DNA from: Lenisia limosa
Lineage: Eukaryota; Breviatea
Assembly (NCBI GenBank): GCA_001655205.1
Contig: LPNZ01008880.1
Coordinates: forward strand, 1 to 64,000
Direction of reading: 5' to 3'
DNA length: 64,000 nucleotides
The notes below the pieces were generated by a model. The model had not been told where the DNA came from. It did no database searches and saw nothing but the letters and a program-made list of their open reading frames with translations. Shown piece by piece: positions 25,027 through 40,793 of the stretch (its first letter is position 1; each line of letters opens with the position of its first letter). Made by a program: the position numbers and the translations under genes.

Positions 25027-25543
25027 AAGGGATCTTCACCTTCACTAATGAAGATTAACAACGGCTCGACAAACTTTTAAACTGACAACTTGATCAGTTG
25101 GGAAGTGAACCCCTTGATGCGTTCGAATTTGCGCTGTGTGCTTATCTATGGTTTGGGAGGGTGAATGTCTGCACACAATCGCTAGCTAAAAACCCAACTA
25201 ATTACATAAGAAGATACAATAAAACTTTCACCAATCCACCCACAAGAAGTCTTCCCTATGAAATAGTCCTGAATGGACCGGTTCAGTCGAAGCGAAGCGT
25301 GTTTGCTGGTGTCAGCCTACGTGGGATTAACCCAACTTCACAACGGCAGTCAACTATCATTACAAGATATTGCTATTTTTGTAGCCTACCAGCTGGAGGG
25401 CGAATTAAAACTCTTTGCCAAGTGCATTACAAGAACTACAGTCATATATATTGCTCATTTATCGACGGAGATGTATGGAAAGCTAACTCAGAGAGAACTG
25501 TATCTTGCGTATCAACAGGCAATCCTAAGTAATTCTCTTTTTT

Positions 25544-25873
25544 TTATAAAAATAATGCAGTTTTCAAAGAGGCTTGGTATGATTTCAAAAGAGAGAACAA
25601 TGAGTGAAATAACCAAGTCATAGTAAAGGTGTCGAGATTTTTACTCAAATAATATTGCTCCAACGTAAGGAAACCATTTATCCCACCTGCAGTGACGTGA
25701 GAGACGTTTTTGTAACCTTTGGAGACTCTAAAGAAGGTTATGCTGGAGGAGAGAGGGGTAGGCGAACTCTTAGGTTTGGCTTGACCAAGGCTACTCCATA
25801 AATCGTTGAGATTTTTAGGTCGTTCATTCTTATCGTCTTTGGAAACGTCCCCAAAAGACGAATCGCTGCCCAT
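25544..25873 (-). CDS. Hypothetical protein, N-terminal exon candidate
   Basis: The frame begins MGSDSSFGDVSKDDKNERPK and continues NLNDLWSSLGQAKPKSSPTP, a polar sequence typical of a disordered N-terminus. A possible GT-AG intron (gttacaaaaacg to cactgcag) follows the codons for FFRVSK. The start lies 330 bp from the divergent katanin p80 start. No family was recognised, and the later part (FTMTWLFHSLFSLL) may be non-coding read-through. Confidence 0.3.
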   Translation of the reverse strand: MGSDSSFGDVSKDDKNERPKNLNDLWSSLGQAKPKSSPTPLSSSITFFRVSKGYKNVSHVTAGGINGFLTLEQYYLSKNLDTFTMTWLFHSLFSLLKSYQASLKTALFL

Positions 25874-26204
25874 GGGGGAAAATTAATGAGAAGGCATTAT
25901 TCCTTTCCACTTTTTCATGATAGTATAATAAAAAAATTTATCATCATTGGTTAAATCTACCAGCTGCATCCTCAAATCCTGAAAAATATTTTTCACATAA
26001 ATGCTACCGGTCCGGGCAAGTTTTTGCTTGTTTCTGTGTTTTTGTTGTCTTGTTGTCTTTGCACTCTCTCTAAGATAGTTATATAAGTTTATCTGTTAGA
26101 AACGGACAATTTCAGTGGACAGTCCCGAAACTAAAACAAGTCTCGTTGTAGTAGAGCCCGTGCTGAGCGTCCCCCCCTGAATGTAGTCACCCAAGTGGTG
26201 TAAA
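25874..26204. other. Upstream region of katanin p80
   Basis: AT-rich, no coding seen; probably the promoter of the plus-strand katanin gene and perhaps of the divergent hypothetical gene. Confidence 0.4.
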
Positions 26205-29200
26205 ATGTCACATAAACCGTCACAGAAACTCGGTAGGTCCCACCCTTCCCTTGATCTCTTTGGCTTTTTCTTGTATCATTTGAGGTGTTAAAGTTTTTTG
26301 ATTATAACCAGAGACTAAGTTGAGTCCATGTTGAATTCTGTTTTCATAGTTCGGTATTAGTAGCACCTATTACTTCCTAAAATCATTTCTTTCATCAAAC
26401 AGTTCCTCTTATTCTTGTAAACCATGTCGCTGAATAATGGGTTCAGTACTGAAGTAAAGGGGCTTTGTTTTCTTCCCCATTCATGCATTCACCTCTTTAG
26501 CGGAGGTGACAGCCCACTCGTCAGCAGTGACATGCGCGTCATTTGGCCGCAAGTCGGGCCGTGTGGCTATCTCGGGTGGTGATGACAACAGGGTCGCCGT
26601 GTGGGCGGTCGGCAAGTCTTCAGCTATTATGGTGGGCGATGCTTGCTAATGGGAATATTGATTTATATATTTACACTAGGGGCCCTTTTTTTGTGTCGTT
26701 ATCCTTGAAATATGTGCAGCTTTCGCTCTCTTTCGCCTGTCATGTCCTTTAGACGCTCCCCGGTCATTTAAACAGTGTTCGTGCAGTTACCTTCGATCAC
26801 AGCGAGGAATATGTGAGCCCCAACATTTGGGTCATTGTGAACCCTTCCTATTTGACAATACCTGGTTGTAATTTTTTAGGCTGTTTCTGGATGTATATCA
26901 GGGTCTCTCAAATTCTGGGATCTTGGTACCGGTAAATGTGAGTGGATTCATAGGAGACAGTAATTGAGGATCGAACCATTCTCTAATGCTCCAGGCACTC
27001 GCACTCTCCAGGGCCACAGGGCTGAGGTGTCCACAGTGGACTTCCATCCCTACGGCGAGTTCTTCGCTTCGGGTGGGTGGAACATCAATTTCCTACTTTC
27101 AGTGGCAACAATGGCTCACCTTGCAGGGTCGTGTGACAGTTCTATGAAAGTTTGGGACGTGAGGCGTAAAGGCTGCATCCAGACCTACAAAGATAGGGAC
27201 CCCGGGGTACAAGTATGCAAAGCCTCATGGTGGTTTAGTCTAACCCCCTAGATCAAGTCATTGATTTTTAGCCCAGATGGCAGGTGGCTGGTTTCTGGAG
27301 GATCGGACGGCAAAGTCAAAGTATGAACAATTGGGTAATTATTTGACGTGTATTTATGCCCTGATGCCATCATATGGAAATTATCGTATCCCCACTTATT
27401 ACGGACCATTAATTTGTGTTGTAACCCCCCCCCCCCCNNNNNNNNNNNNNNNNNNNNNNNNNNNNNNNNNNNNNNNNNNNNNNNNNNNNNNNNNNNNNNN
27501 NNNNNNNNNNNNNNNNNNNNNNNNNNNNNNNNNNNNNNNNNGGCGGCGCAGTCACCGATCTTGTCTTCCATCCCCACGAGTTCCTTTTAGCTTCGGTTGG
27601 CTCGGCAGGGTCCATTGATGGTTACCAGGCTGATATTTGATTGCGAAACTTACCACGCAGAGCGGACTGGACAAAGTGGTCCGGTTCTGGGACGTGGACT
27701 CCATGCAGCCGGTGGCGTCGTCAGTGGTGGAGGCGTCTCCGCAGAAGTGCCTGGCTTTCGAGCCCGAGGGTGAAGCTATTTTGTCGGCTTCCTCGGGCAG
27801 TTTGAGGGTATGATGGGGAGGCGTTTTATCAATGGTATTGTAACTTCCTTGTGCTTTTTGCTACTATCTGTGTTACTATTATTATGTTATTTACTTTGCT
27901 CTTCATTTTGATGCTTTTATGGTTTATGTATTTGGAATAAGGTATTACATCTCCGATATCATTCTTATTCTTATTTCTTCACCCAATTTGGTATTGTTAG
28001 CCCAGCTTGGTCCCAGTCACCCCACCCCCCACCCCAGTCAATGACATGGGAGCCGAGTCGAACATGTGACGTGGTTCCGATGAGCTGGTCCAAGCCTGTC
28101 GACTTGATCACTGTCGAGGACAAGGCTTTCACCCTGGCGACTTCGGGTAGGCACCCATTCTGTCACTGTTGTCTCGCCTGTTTACAAAGACTGTTCTAAC
28201 TCTCAGGAACATCACTCTCTTTTTGGGTAATTGATCTCTCCAAAATTGCGCCCATGGGCGCAGGCTTCAGGTCCCAAGGTATTCAGAGTGAATTTATTGT
28301 CAAAGCATTAATTTCATCTTTATTTTCGGCAATCCTCACCTTTTAGTTTTGCCACAAACCCCCTCGGGTGTTGACAGTGACTATCACCAAAACTACACTC
28401 CTCCGTGTTAGCCTTATAAGAATTACACATATTAAGAGGCTATCCTTTTTATTTAATTAAACAAACAACTTAATGAAATATACATGTACACGCCATTTTG
28501 GTCTCTTTTTTTTTGCATCAATGAGCTCCTATGAGTCTCAGAATGATGCCCAAACACTTTTTGGGTGTTTTTCAAAAATATGTGGTTGCAACAGTCACAA
28601 TTACTGAAAAAAAGTGAAAACCCCCAAAACGGTTTATGGGTAATATGTAAGATTTTTTGGAGGAAATTTCTAATTTGTTAATTATTTTTGATTGAACTGA
28701 ACTGAAAGTACCTAGCTACCTTTTAAAATGCTTTTTTTTTAATCTCTCCACCTTTTTTACACGTTATACTATGGGAGGTAAAGAAATTTCACCTGAAATT
28801 AGAGGCCAAATAGAAATGTTGCACAGAAGAGGGTTCTTCAACTCCAAGATTAAAACCTGGATCACACAAGATCTTCCAACAGGATCTATTGCCACAATTG
28901 TCAGCAAGTTGAAGATTAAAGGAACTATTAAAGTTGAGAAGCGTTCTGGAAGGCCACGTGCTTTGACGAAGTCCAACGAACTGCACCTCCTCCGATAGAT
29001 TCGAGAACCTCCCAAGCGCCCTATGTCAGTCCATGCTGCTGTTGTATCCCAGAAACTTGGTAAGACCGTCTCGCGTTATACTCTTCGTCGTGTTGCTAAG
29101 AAATATGATATGGTTATATCAGAAAGAAGCCTAATTATCTTCTTGAATGGTTTTGTTCATATTTGTTAATTAGGATTGCCCAATCCCCGATTTCAATCCA

Positions 29201-31987
29201 ATTGAGCATGTTTGGGAAATTTTGAACAGAAGAGTAAGGGCACGTGGAATATTTTCCAATGTCAACGTATTATTTGATGCACTGAAGGAAGAATGGGAGG
29301 CTATTCCAGTCTATGATTCAAAATTTAATTTCGTCAATGCCAAGAAGATGCCAAGCTGTAATTGACAATGGCGGTCTATTTACTAAGTATTAATGCATTT
29401 TTCATTCAATTACAAGTAAAAACATAGAAAAGACGAACTATTACCCATAAACCGTTTTGGGGGTTTTTACTTTTTTTTTCAGTAATTTTGACTGTTGCAA
29501 CCACATATTTTTGAAAAACACCTAAAGANNNNNNNNNNNNNNNNNNNNNNNNNNNNNNNNNNNNNNNNNNNNNNNNNNNNNNNNNNNNNNNNNNNNNNNN
29601 NNNNNNNNNNNNNNNNNNNNNNNNNNNNAAAACGCGGGAGAAAACTCACACAGCAAGTCAATTTTGGGATCAAAAAAGTTTACATAAGGTGACCTGAATG
29701 GTATACTATGAGACAAACCTCAAAAATATAACCTAAAAATTCAGAGTAATTTGACAATTAGGTAATCATATGAATATCTACTACCCCCCTTCTCATATCC
29801 CAGCAACAGGCCGGCGGAGAGAAGAACTCGCAAAACCAAGACCTGCTACTTCAGCCATTCCTTGTGGGCTTTTTTCTTAGAACATTTACCTTTTGTGTGA
29901 ATGAAATGCAGTGCAGAATGGACTACAATAGCCTGCGTTTTTATTATTCAAACCCGTGTGTGGGCCTTATATTTCCATTTACCCCCCCCCCCCTCCAGCC
30001 TCACTTGAACAAGACCGTCAAAGTAAACTGGCCGAAGCCAAACGAAGAGGACGAGAATTGAAGAAGCAAGAATCGCAGCAAAACGTTTCAGTGAGGGGTG
30101 TGGTATTACCAGGAAAGAGCCGGAAATTGGTCAAACTGGTCACCTTATCTCGATTACCCTCTAGGACGACCCTAAGTCCCCTTTTGCCCCTTCCGCTGAA
30201 ATTCCGAGAGGAAACACTTCTGCTGGAGGTCGAAGTGAGGGGTGTTCGTAGTGCTTTGTATAAGAAGACAACTTTGACGGTTTAGCCCCTAACACTCGCC
30301 CCACCCGCCCCGCAACTTCNNNNNNNNNNNNNNNNNNNNNNNNNNNNNNNNNNNNNNNNNNNNNNNNNNNNNNNNNNNNNNNNNNNNNNNNNNNNNNNNN
30401 NNNNNNNNNNNNNNNNNNNNNNNNNNNNNNNNGTTGAGGACAATCTCACTGCTGACCCTTCAATGTCTCCTCTTCCCGGCCAACACTACCCTCAGGTTGG
30501 ACTCTAGCTTTGTTCCACGACATTATTTTTTATACACAACTTGTACAAAAATGGTGAGTTATCTCTGATGCCCTGTGGATATAAGAACCACATTTTTGTC
30601 CAAGGTAGTGATAGCAAGCGAGGAGTCAGAGCTGTTTCTTTTCCACTATTCACTATAGTTACAATTNNNNNNNNNNNNNNNNNNNNNNNNNNNNNNNNNN
30701 NNNNNNNNNNNNNNNNNNNNNNNNNNNNNNNNNNNNNNNNNNNNNNNNNNNNNNNNNNNNNNNNNNNNNNNNNNNNGTGTTTCTCGTTCTGCATATTTTG
30801 TAGAAGTTGGTGCAGTTTTTGAATTAATTTTTTTAATTATAATTATTATTATTTTTTTTGGAGAAATTAATAATTAATACGAAATTAATTTAAAATTAAT
30901 TTATAATTATTTAATTCATTTTCAACAATATTGTCGTTATTGGTTAACTTTCATCATTTGTCCGAAACAAAAAAATCAAGTCAAAAAAATCTAGTCAAAA
31001 AAAAAAAGCAAAAATACAGAACTTTTATCTTATTTTTGTTTGAAAAAAAATCAACTCGAAAATGTTCTGGAAGTTTCTGGAATTTATTNNNNNNNNNNNN
31101 NNNNNNNNNNNNNNNNNNNNNNAACAATCCAAAAGAACTTTGTTTCTGAGATTTTTTTTGGAAAATATTAATTGACAAAATTAATTAGGAATGAATTCAT
31201 AACTAATTTAAAATTAATTTAGAGAAATTATTGGTCCAAAAAAGTAATTGAAATTAATTTTTTTACAATTAATTTCGAATTAATTTCAAAATTAATTGCA
31301 CCGACTTCTCATATTTTGACCGTTTTTTCTTTATCCTTGCCAATTTTTCTTTTTTTTGTAGTTTAATTTCTCTTATTGCGTAGGGCAACTTGGACGATTC
31401 AAAAACTCCCTCTTCGTAAGCGCTGAGTGCTTTTTCACATATTGAGATATAGTTTATTTTTCAAACACAAGCTATTTGCATTTACTGTGTTAGACAAGCG
31501 CTTCACCCTGTACCTGCCATTGCCAACCAAATCATCTCTACCATGGAAGAGGTGGGCTGCATAAATTGGCTAGATTCCTAGATTGCACAATAAGCTCACC
31601 GCCTCTAGGTTCTCGAGATAGCTCTGGACCCGCACCAACGCTCAATGGCCTTTATGACCAAGAGGTTGCAGGATCTTGATGCGGTGGCGGAAACTTTCAG
31701 AAGGGGACAAACTAAAAGTGGGAGGGTTGCTTGATTGTTGAATAGTCCCGTAGTCAATCTCACTTGTTTGGAGTTTCAGTTTATTCGGTTCGTGATTAGT
31801 ACCATTATGCCATCGAAATTTCCTTTGTTTTACTCCCTCCAGTTGGCATCCGGCGCGTGATCGACTCCGACGACATCGGCCTGACTGCTGACGTTTTGTC
31901 GTCCCTCCCTCTCAAGCTCCTGGACCTCGAGTCGTGTGTCATGGTCGCCTCAGCGCTGCCGGACCTCTTCAAAAGCAGCATCAGAGA
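26205..31987 (+). CDS. KATNB1: Katanin p80 (WD40 B subunit), 3' end missing
   Basis: This is the regulatory subunit of the microtubule-severing ATPase katanin; it targets p60 to microtubules, spindle poles and basal bodies. A 28-nt first exon (MSHKPSQKL) joins after a 268-nt intron to [16 protein letters not shown], matching the family start. WD40 repeats follow: [75 protein letters not shown] and [20 protein letters not shown]. After the gap 27438-27541 come [15 protein letters not shown] and [18 protein letters not shown] charged linker ([16 protein letters not shown]) follows. The C-terminal con80 domain begins [20 protein letters not shown] and reaches [20 protein letters not shown]. It then stops at a tandem duplication and a 10-N join (32054), so the last part of con80 is absent. 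Introns carry a Tc1 copy and a small hAT-like element. Confidence 0.95.
28491..29528 (+). mobile_element. Tc1/mariner-like element, degenerate, inside katanin p80 intron
   Basis: It has the same body as the copy at 23503. The transposase frame starts at 28771 ([20 protein letters not shown]), has an internal stop after ELHLLR, and lacks the centre of the gene. The HTH part jumps at about 29150-29175 straight to a degenerate version of the D34E end (sequence around ccaattgagcatg). The block expected to hold the first catalytic Asp is therefore gone. Both ends are incomplete: the left end lacks the terminal 20-30 bp and the right end runs into the gap 29529-29628. Confidence 0.88.
30801..31310. 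mobile_element. hAT-like MITE with 8-bp target-site duplication
   Basis: The ends tagaagttggtgca and tgcaccgacttctc form inverted repeats (two mismatches over 14 bp). They are flanked on both sides by the identical octamer atattttg (30793-30800 and 31311-31318). The interior is very AT-rich, full of AATTAATT, with no coding. An 8-bp duplication and a TAG-type end fit hAT elements. It lies between the linker and con80 exons of katanin p80 and is interrupted by the gap 31089-31122. Confidence 0.7.
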
Positions 31988-32063
31988 GTGTGTTGGTGTT
32001 ATGGGCTTCTGATCTACCTTGCTATTGATGGTGTTATGGGCTTCTGGTCTACCNNNNNNNNNN

Positions 32064-32540
32064 TTTGCCCAATCCCCCGATTTAAATCCAATTGAGCATG
32101 TTTGGGAAATTCTGAACAGAAGGGTAAGGGCACATGGAAAATTTTCCAATGTCAACGTATTATTTGATGCACTGAAGGAAGAATGGGAGGCTATTCCCCA
32201 GTCTATGATTCAAAATTTAATTTCGTCAATGCCAAGAAGATGCCAAGCTGTAATTGACAATGGCGGTCTATTTACTAAGTATTAATGCATTTTTCATTCA
32301 ATTACAAGTAAAAACATAGAAAAGACGAACTATTACCCATAAACCGGTTGGGGGTTTTCACTTTTTTTTTCAGTAATTTTGACTGTTGCAACCACATATT
32401 TTTGAAAAACACCTAAAGAATGTTTGGGCATCATTCTGAGACTCATAGGAGTTCATTGATGCAAAAAAAAATAAAAAAAGACCAAAATGGCGAAAAGCTA
32501 GGACCAAAACACTTTGTCTTTATACTTTTGCCCGCCACTG
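32064..32540 (+). mobile_element. Tc1/mariner-like element, right part with D34E end
   Basis: It starts directly after a 10-N join. The frame [20 protein letters not shown] and onward to GGLFTKY is intact and carries the typical Tc1 catalytic D...E region. The right end, about 25 bp finishing cgccactg, is the inverse of the left end at 23503. Orientation is the same as the left part at 23503-24161, and the two break at nearly the same point of the element. Confidence 0.9.
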
Positions 32541-32630
32541 ATTATATTCTACAAACACGGATTGTGATGAATTGAACAGTTACATAATATCATTATACTA
32601 AAAGGGAATTCTAATCCTAAAACAGCAAGT

Positions 32631-35581
32631 TTACTTAGTCCACCCCTGGAAGAGGTCGTTGCCCTTGTCATCGCAAATAATGAAGGCAGGGAAGTTTTCT
32701 ACGTCTATCTTCCACACAGCTTCCATTCCAAGCTACTCAGTGAAGATTGTTTACCCATTATTTCAAACCCATTTCCAGCTACCTCAGGATACTCAAGGAC
32801 TTCAACGTTTTTGATGCAGTCCTGGGCCAAGCGAGCAGCTGGTCCACCAATAGAACCTTGGAAGTTACAATTCAACTTTATGTCACACTGGCCTAAGAAT
32901 CAAGGTCTAATAATTTGTTGAGTGAGATAACTTACCAAGATAGAATCCTCCATATTTCTTGCATGATTGACGAACCTAAATATATCAAGCAAAAGGTAAA
33001 TATGATATCTCATTCAAAAAGGTAGTAGGCATACCACGGGGGACCGGTTTCCCTTGGCCAAAGTGATGAGAGAGCCACCCTCAGGCATCAAATCGGGAAG
33101 ATAGCTGTCCATTCGGGCGGCAGTGGTGGGTCCAAATGAACCTGAAATTGTTGTCAGACACCACTGAATTTCCACATTATTTGTAGCGCATTTCTCTGAC
33201 CATCCGTAGCACCCATCCCACCAGAAGGCATTCCATCGGGCTGCTTTGCTGGGCCGGCGTAATAAATAACATGGTTCTTAATGTACCTATGATATCAGTT
33301 GAAAACTATAGAAACCTTAAATGTATCACTATGTGGTATTATATGATAGAATACATTCTGAGATTTTGGTATTGCATTGTAATACTGTTCAAGAGACACT
33401 AAAAGAAAAATCCAGGCCTACTCTGGGATTTTCCCAGTTTGGGTGAGTTGGTCTTTGAATTTGGCATGGGCAATATCTCTAAAAAAGTCAATTGAGTAAA
33501 AGCCAAACCTTGCAACAACAATTGTTCCATTGAGACTGAGACGCGAGCCAATCGGGAGTCTTAAACGTTAACATAGAGAATTAATAACAAATACCAACTG
33601 AGATAACTTGTTTCGAATGGAAATCATCGGTTGATTGAGATTAATGTCCACTACTTCAGCATCTGAAATCTTTTCCCTATGATAAGACAAGTTAGTGAGT
33701 TGAGAAGGACAAACTGAATAGCGGCTTCGGGAAGGAATTGCCCGGGGTCCTTCTCAAGCTTTTCAAGGTAGACTCCAGTCCTGCAGTTGTCAAACTTAAA
33801 CCACACTAAATGTAACTTTTTTACGCCTGAAAATGAACCACCCCAATATTACACGTAGAAGATTTAGAAACAGGTTTTTAATTATTCCAAATTATTTTAC
33901 CACAATGTAACTAAGAAAAAAATAATATGCCATTTCTGGCAACAAAGAAAAACCACAAAGTTATACTTCATCATCTTAGAGGGACTATTGGACTCACTTA
34001 TCAGCATAGGCCTTGATTTGTCTGTCAGCACTACACGAAACTCCAAGTCCAACTGGGCATGAGGCGCCATGTCTGAAGGCATGGCTCAAAAGAAAGGAAC
34101 CATGGTGTAAATAACAGGATTTCTTTAGTGACGTAGCTCCCTGACAAACCTTGGAAGACGGATAACACGTGCATCATGAGCGAAGTATTTTCCTCCAAAC
34201 TGAGCTCCAATTTCAGTCTGCTGACACATCTCAAGAACCATCTTCTCAGCTTCGAGGTCTCTAAAGCCCCTTCCGCCTTTACTTCCTTCCGTTGGGAGGG
34301 TGTCCAGAGCCTTACAGCTAGCGAGCTTAACTGTTTTCAGGCATGTTTCGGCAGATGTTCCTCCAACAACCAATGCGATATGGTAGGGTGGACATGCGGC
34401 TGTGCCAAGAAGACGGACCTAGAATCATCAATATCATGACTGTTTCTCACTTTGGTGTCAATGAACTCACGAAAACTGTTGGGGTTGAGGAGGGCCTTTG
34501 TTTCCTGGGTGTCATTGGAAAATTGTAATGAGAACATACCTGGAACAAGAAAGTCTTATTTGCAGATCCGCCGCCTTTGGCAACGAAGAGCATGTCGTAA
34601 CGAGACTCTTCTCCTAAAGAACAATTATAACATGTTTATCCTCCACAATAGGAAAAATAAGTAGTAAGTATTATATTAGGTGTGAATGTTTATCAAAAAA
34701 TAGTCCTGACAAATAAAGATAAAGCTCAATATCCCATCCATGACTTATTGTGGTCAGTTTATATGATATGATGTTAATATATATATGATATGATATACTA
34801 ATACCCATGTCTAAAACAGATCCTCAAAACCTCTCCCAACCTGCATAAAGGTCAATTTGGGCGGGGAGGTTGGTTTTGGTGTTCACTTCATCGTACATAT
34901 TCAAAGGTGCGTTTTGAGAATATCTGAATGTCAAATTTCTAACTACAACGTACCTCAAGTTCAGCTTTGTATATGCGTCATAGACTCCGTGTGAGAATTG
35001 CTCTTTATCAGAGCCGTCTGTCCAAACATTTTGCCCACGAGTTGCAGTAATAATGGCCGTGCCTAGTGAATGGTTAAATATTATTAATAATTAAGATCAA
35101 AATTCAGAGAATCAATAAAAAAGAATTGGGGACATACCTGTGTCTTGACAAGAAGGTAAAACACCAGCAGAGGCAACAACAGCATTTTTAAGAAGATCAA
35201 GTGCAACAAATCTGAATGTTGATTCCTCGTTATAACTTGAAGCATGCATACCTGTCATTAGCAGTGGCTTCAGGGTCATCAAATATAGAGCTCAACTGCT
35301 TCAAATGTGCTGTTCGGTAGTAGTGGTTAATATTTCTAAAGTGTCAGAGTCACCAGAAATCCCACTTGAATGCCTCAAATGTTGTGAGTCGCAGCGCCTC
35401 AGAGTCGACATTCAAAACCTCCCGACCGTTGACGTTGGTCACCTCCACTGCATCAGAAATCTACAGTGTTGGTAAATGAGAAGGGAAAATGCATGTCCTC
35501 AAGCTGCACAAACCTTTTCAAATTCAGTTTCCGTGTCAGGGCTCAGCTGAAACATGGCTTCATACTTGAACTCTGGTGCTC
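32631..35581 (-). CDS. Class I fumarate hydratase (oxygen-labile 4Fe-4S type)
   Basis: This enzyme interconverts fumarate and malate. The spliced protein reads [17 protein letters not shown] near the 5' end, then the alpha domain with the Fe-S cysteine motif [15 protein letters not shown]. Next come a second cysteine segment ([18 protein letters not shown]), then [20 protein letters not shown]. The beta domain gives [48 protein letters not shown] and [20 protein letters not shown]. It ends DLFQGWTK with TAA. All three cluster cysteines are visible. Class I fumarase is common in anaerobic protists and bacteria, in contrast to the class II mitochondrial enzyme. The first codons are not found; an upstream start exon probably lies beyond 35581, so any organelle targeting signal is unknown. 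The 3' end lies 90 bp from the transposon end. Confidence 0.94.
34745..34805. repeat. AT-rich palindromic tract in fumarase intron
   Basis: Runs of atatgatatgat and tatatatatgatatgatata resemble the tracts at 5221 and 8163. Confidence 0.5.
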
Positions 35582-37079
35582 CTAGAATAAGATTATTAAG
35601 TTGAAAAAATAAGAAAGTTCTTATAAGAAGTTGTTTTTGCGGTTTTTTTGCGAGAGAAAAAAAAGCTGAAGTAGATTGGAAGTAGAAGCAGACGGAATCA
35701 GGTAGGTGGAATACAAATTATTTCACATTTTTTGTCGACATCTCTAGATGCCCATATGCGGCATTCAGTCCGGTTTTTTTTTCAAAAATTTTGAAGAAAA
35801 TGGCTTTGTGGCTTGAATTTGCAATATAGGAATATAGGGGCGACACCAATGTTAAAATAAAATAAAGGCAAAATTTAACATTTTTCGAAAAATTCAAAAC
35901 CCGCCAAAAATGACCCCATCAACCGACCATCTTTACAATATAACACAAATTTATTTACGTGGTGTTGGATGTCAGAAGACAGGTGACGTTCTCTCATGTA
36001 TGTCATGTATCAGTAATATTTTTTAATATATAGTCTGCCTTTTTTAAGGTAATATGTATACCAGTGGTCGCCCATGTTGGCAATAAGTATTAAAAAAATT
36101 CTGCCTGGAGTGTACGACCATTATTGAGACACTGTATACCGTACACCGCTATTCAACCGCCACTTTTTTCGGCAAGATCTTTCTCGATATAAAGAGGGGA
36201 GGGGGGCCTCCTCACAATATGACACAATTTTTTGCTATTTTGGGTTTTTGTTGTTTTGGATATAAACTGGTCCAGCTACACCACAGATCCCAAGTTTATG
36301 TTTTTAAACTTATTTTCCAAAAAAATGAAGTGAACTGAACTGAACTTTCTTAGGAATTTTACAATTTCGTATCTATTTTTTACAAATGATTATAAATGTC
36401 TTATTATGAACAAGAAAGATTATGAAAATAACACCAGAAATTCATTGTTAAGATTTGGTAAAAACTTCATAAAAGCACGAATAACAGCTCACATCTACGA
36501 GCATGGACTTGATTAGGTTCATCACGTCATCTCGGTATTGGAATTCCAGGCAGATTTCAAATTGTGCACCAAAATTTCAAATTGAAGAAGTCCCAAAAAT
36601 TGGTACGAAATTCTAAAATTTCCTAATTTAGAAAGCTCAGTTCAGTTCAGTTCATTTTTGGTAAGTTTAAAAAGGTTTTTTCTTGGGTTTCTCTGGCTGT
36701 GGCAAAAAAAAAACAAGCGTATTAAAATAATGCGACCATGCCAGCTGTATACCGTACGCCACCACTGAAAACACACTGTACACTGTCACTTTTATCAACC
36801 ACCAGAGTGGTAGTAAACATATTATGAGGAGCCCCCCACCCCCTTGGATATAAAATAATAAAATATAAAAAAATTCGGTTTTGTCATTGAGATCACCCAA
36901 TAGTTTGGGATCAGACTGTGTGATACTTATGGAGATCGGAGATCGTCACTTTATCGAGTTCGGTTGTCCTGATCAGCCCTAAGTACATCTTCATTAGTAA
37001 TAAGAAGGTATGTTGTGTATGCGTGTATATATTATATTGTATGTTTCGTTCGTTTCTCACCCCATTTAGATCTTTGAAG
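35582..37079. other. Divergent intergenic region between fumarase and TrxR
   Basis: About 1.5 kb with no convincing coding. It probably holds an upstream fumarase exon, two promoters and a likely 5'-UTR intron of the TrxR gene (gtatgttgtgtatg to ccccatttag, about 37008-37070). The long inverted repeat at 36180-36895 fills the middle. Confidence 0.5.
36180..36895. repeat. Long imperfect inverted repeat (foldback/MITE-like)
   Basis: The left arm contains, in order, gaggggaggggggcctcctc, tttttaaactta, aagtgaactgaactgaact and aatttcgta. The right arm (36600-36895) contains the reverse complements in reverse order, including agttcagttcagttcattt and gaggagccccccacccc. The arms are about 200-300 bp around a loop of about 230 bp (36373-36595). 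Confidence 0.6.
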
Positions 37080-40649
<3,570 letters not shown>

Positions 40650-40793
40650 GCCGCCCATCAGCTGCCGGCACCTTTATCCACCCAACAAACAACTTCTCAC
40701 TGTTGGGCTTCGGGATGGTGTTGGCAACTCTGGGCGGCGAGCGGCCTGTTTGGATACTTAGCATTTAAATGGGCTTCCTGTGATTTGGGTACC

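Noticed and set aside
25273-25623. 116-codon plus-strand frame (helical, contains YIAHLSTEMYGKLTQRELYL)
   Set aside because: It looks somewhat protein-like but has no family, no neighbouring exons and overlaps a minus-strand candidate; not strong enough to list.
27248-27618. Several long frames across N-gaps (also at 37.75, 44.4, 48.5, 50.3, 52.4, 53.5, 60.6 kb)
   Set aside because: Their length comes from unknown bases translated as X.
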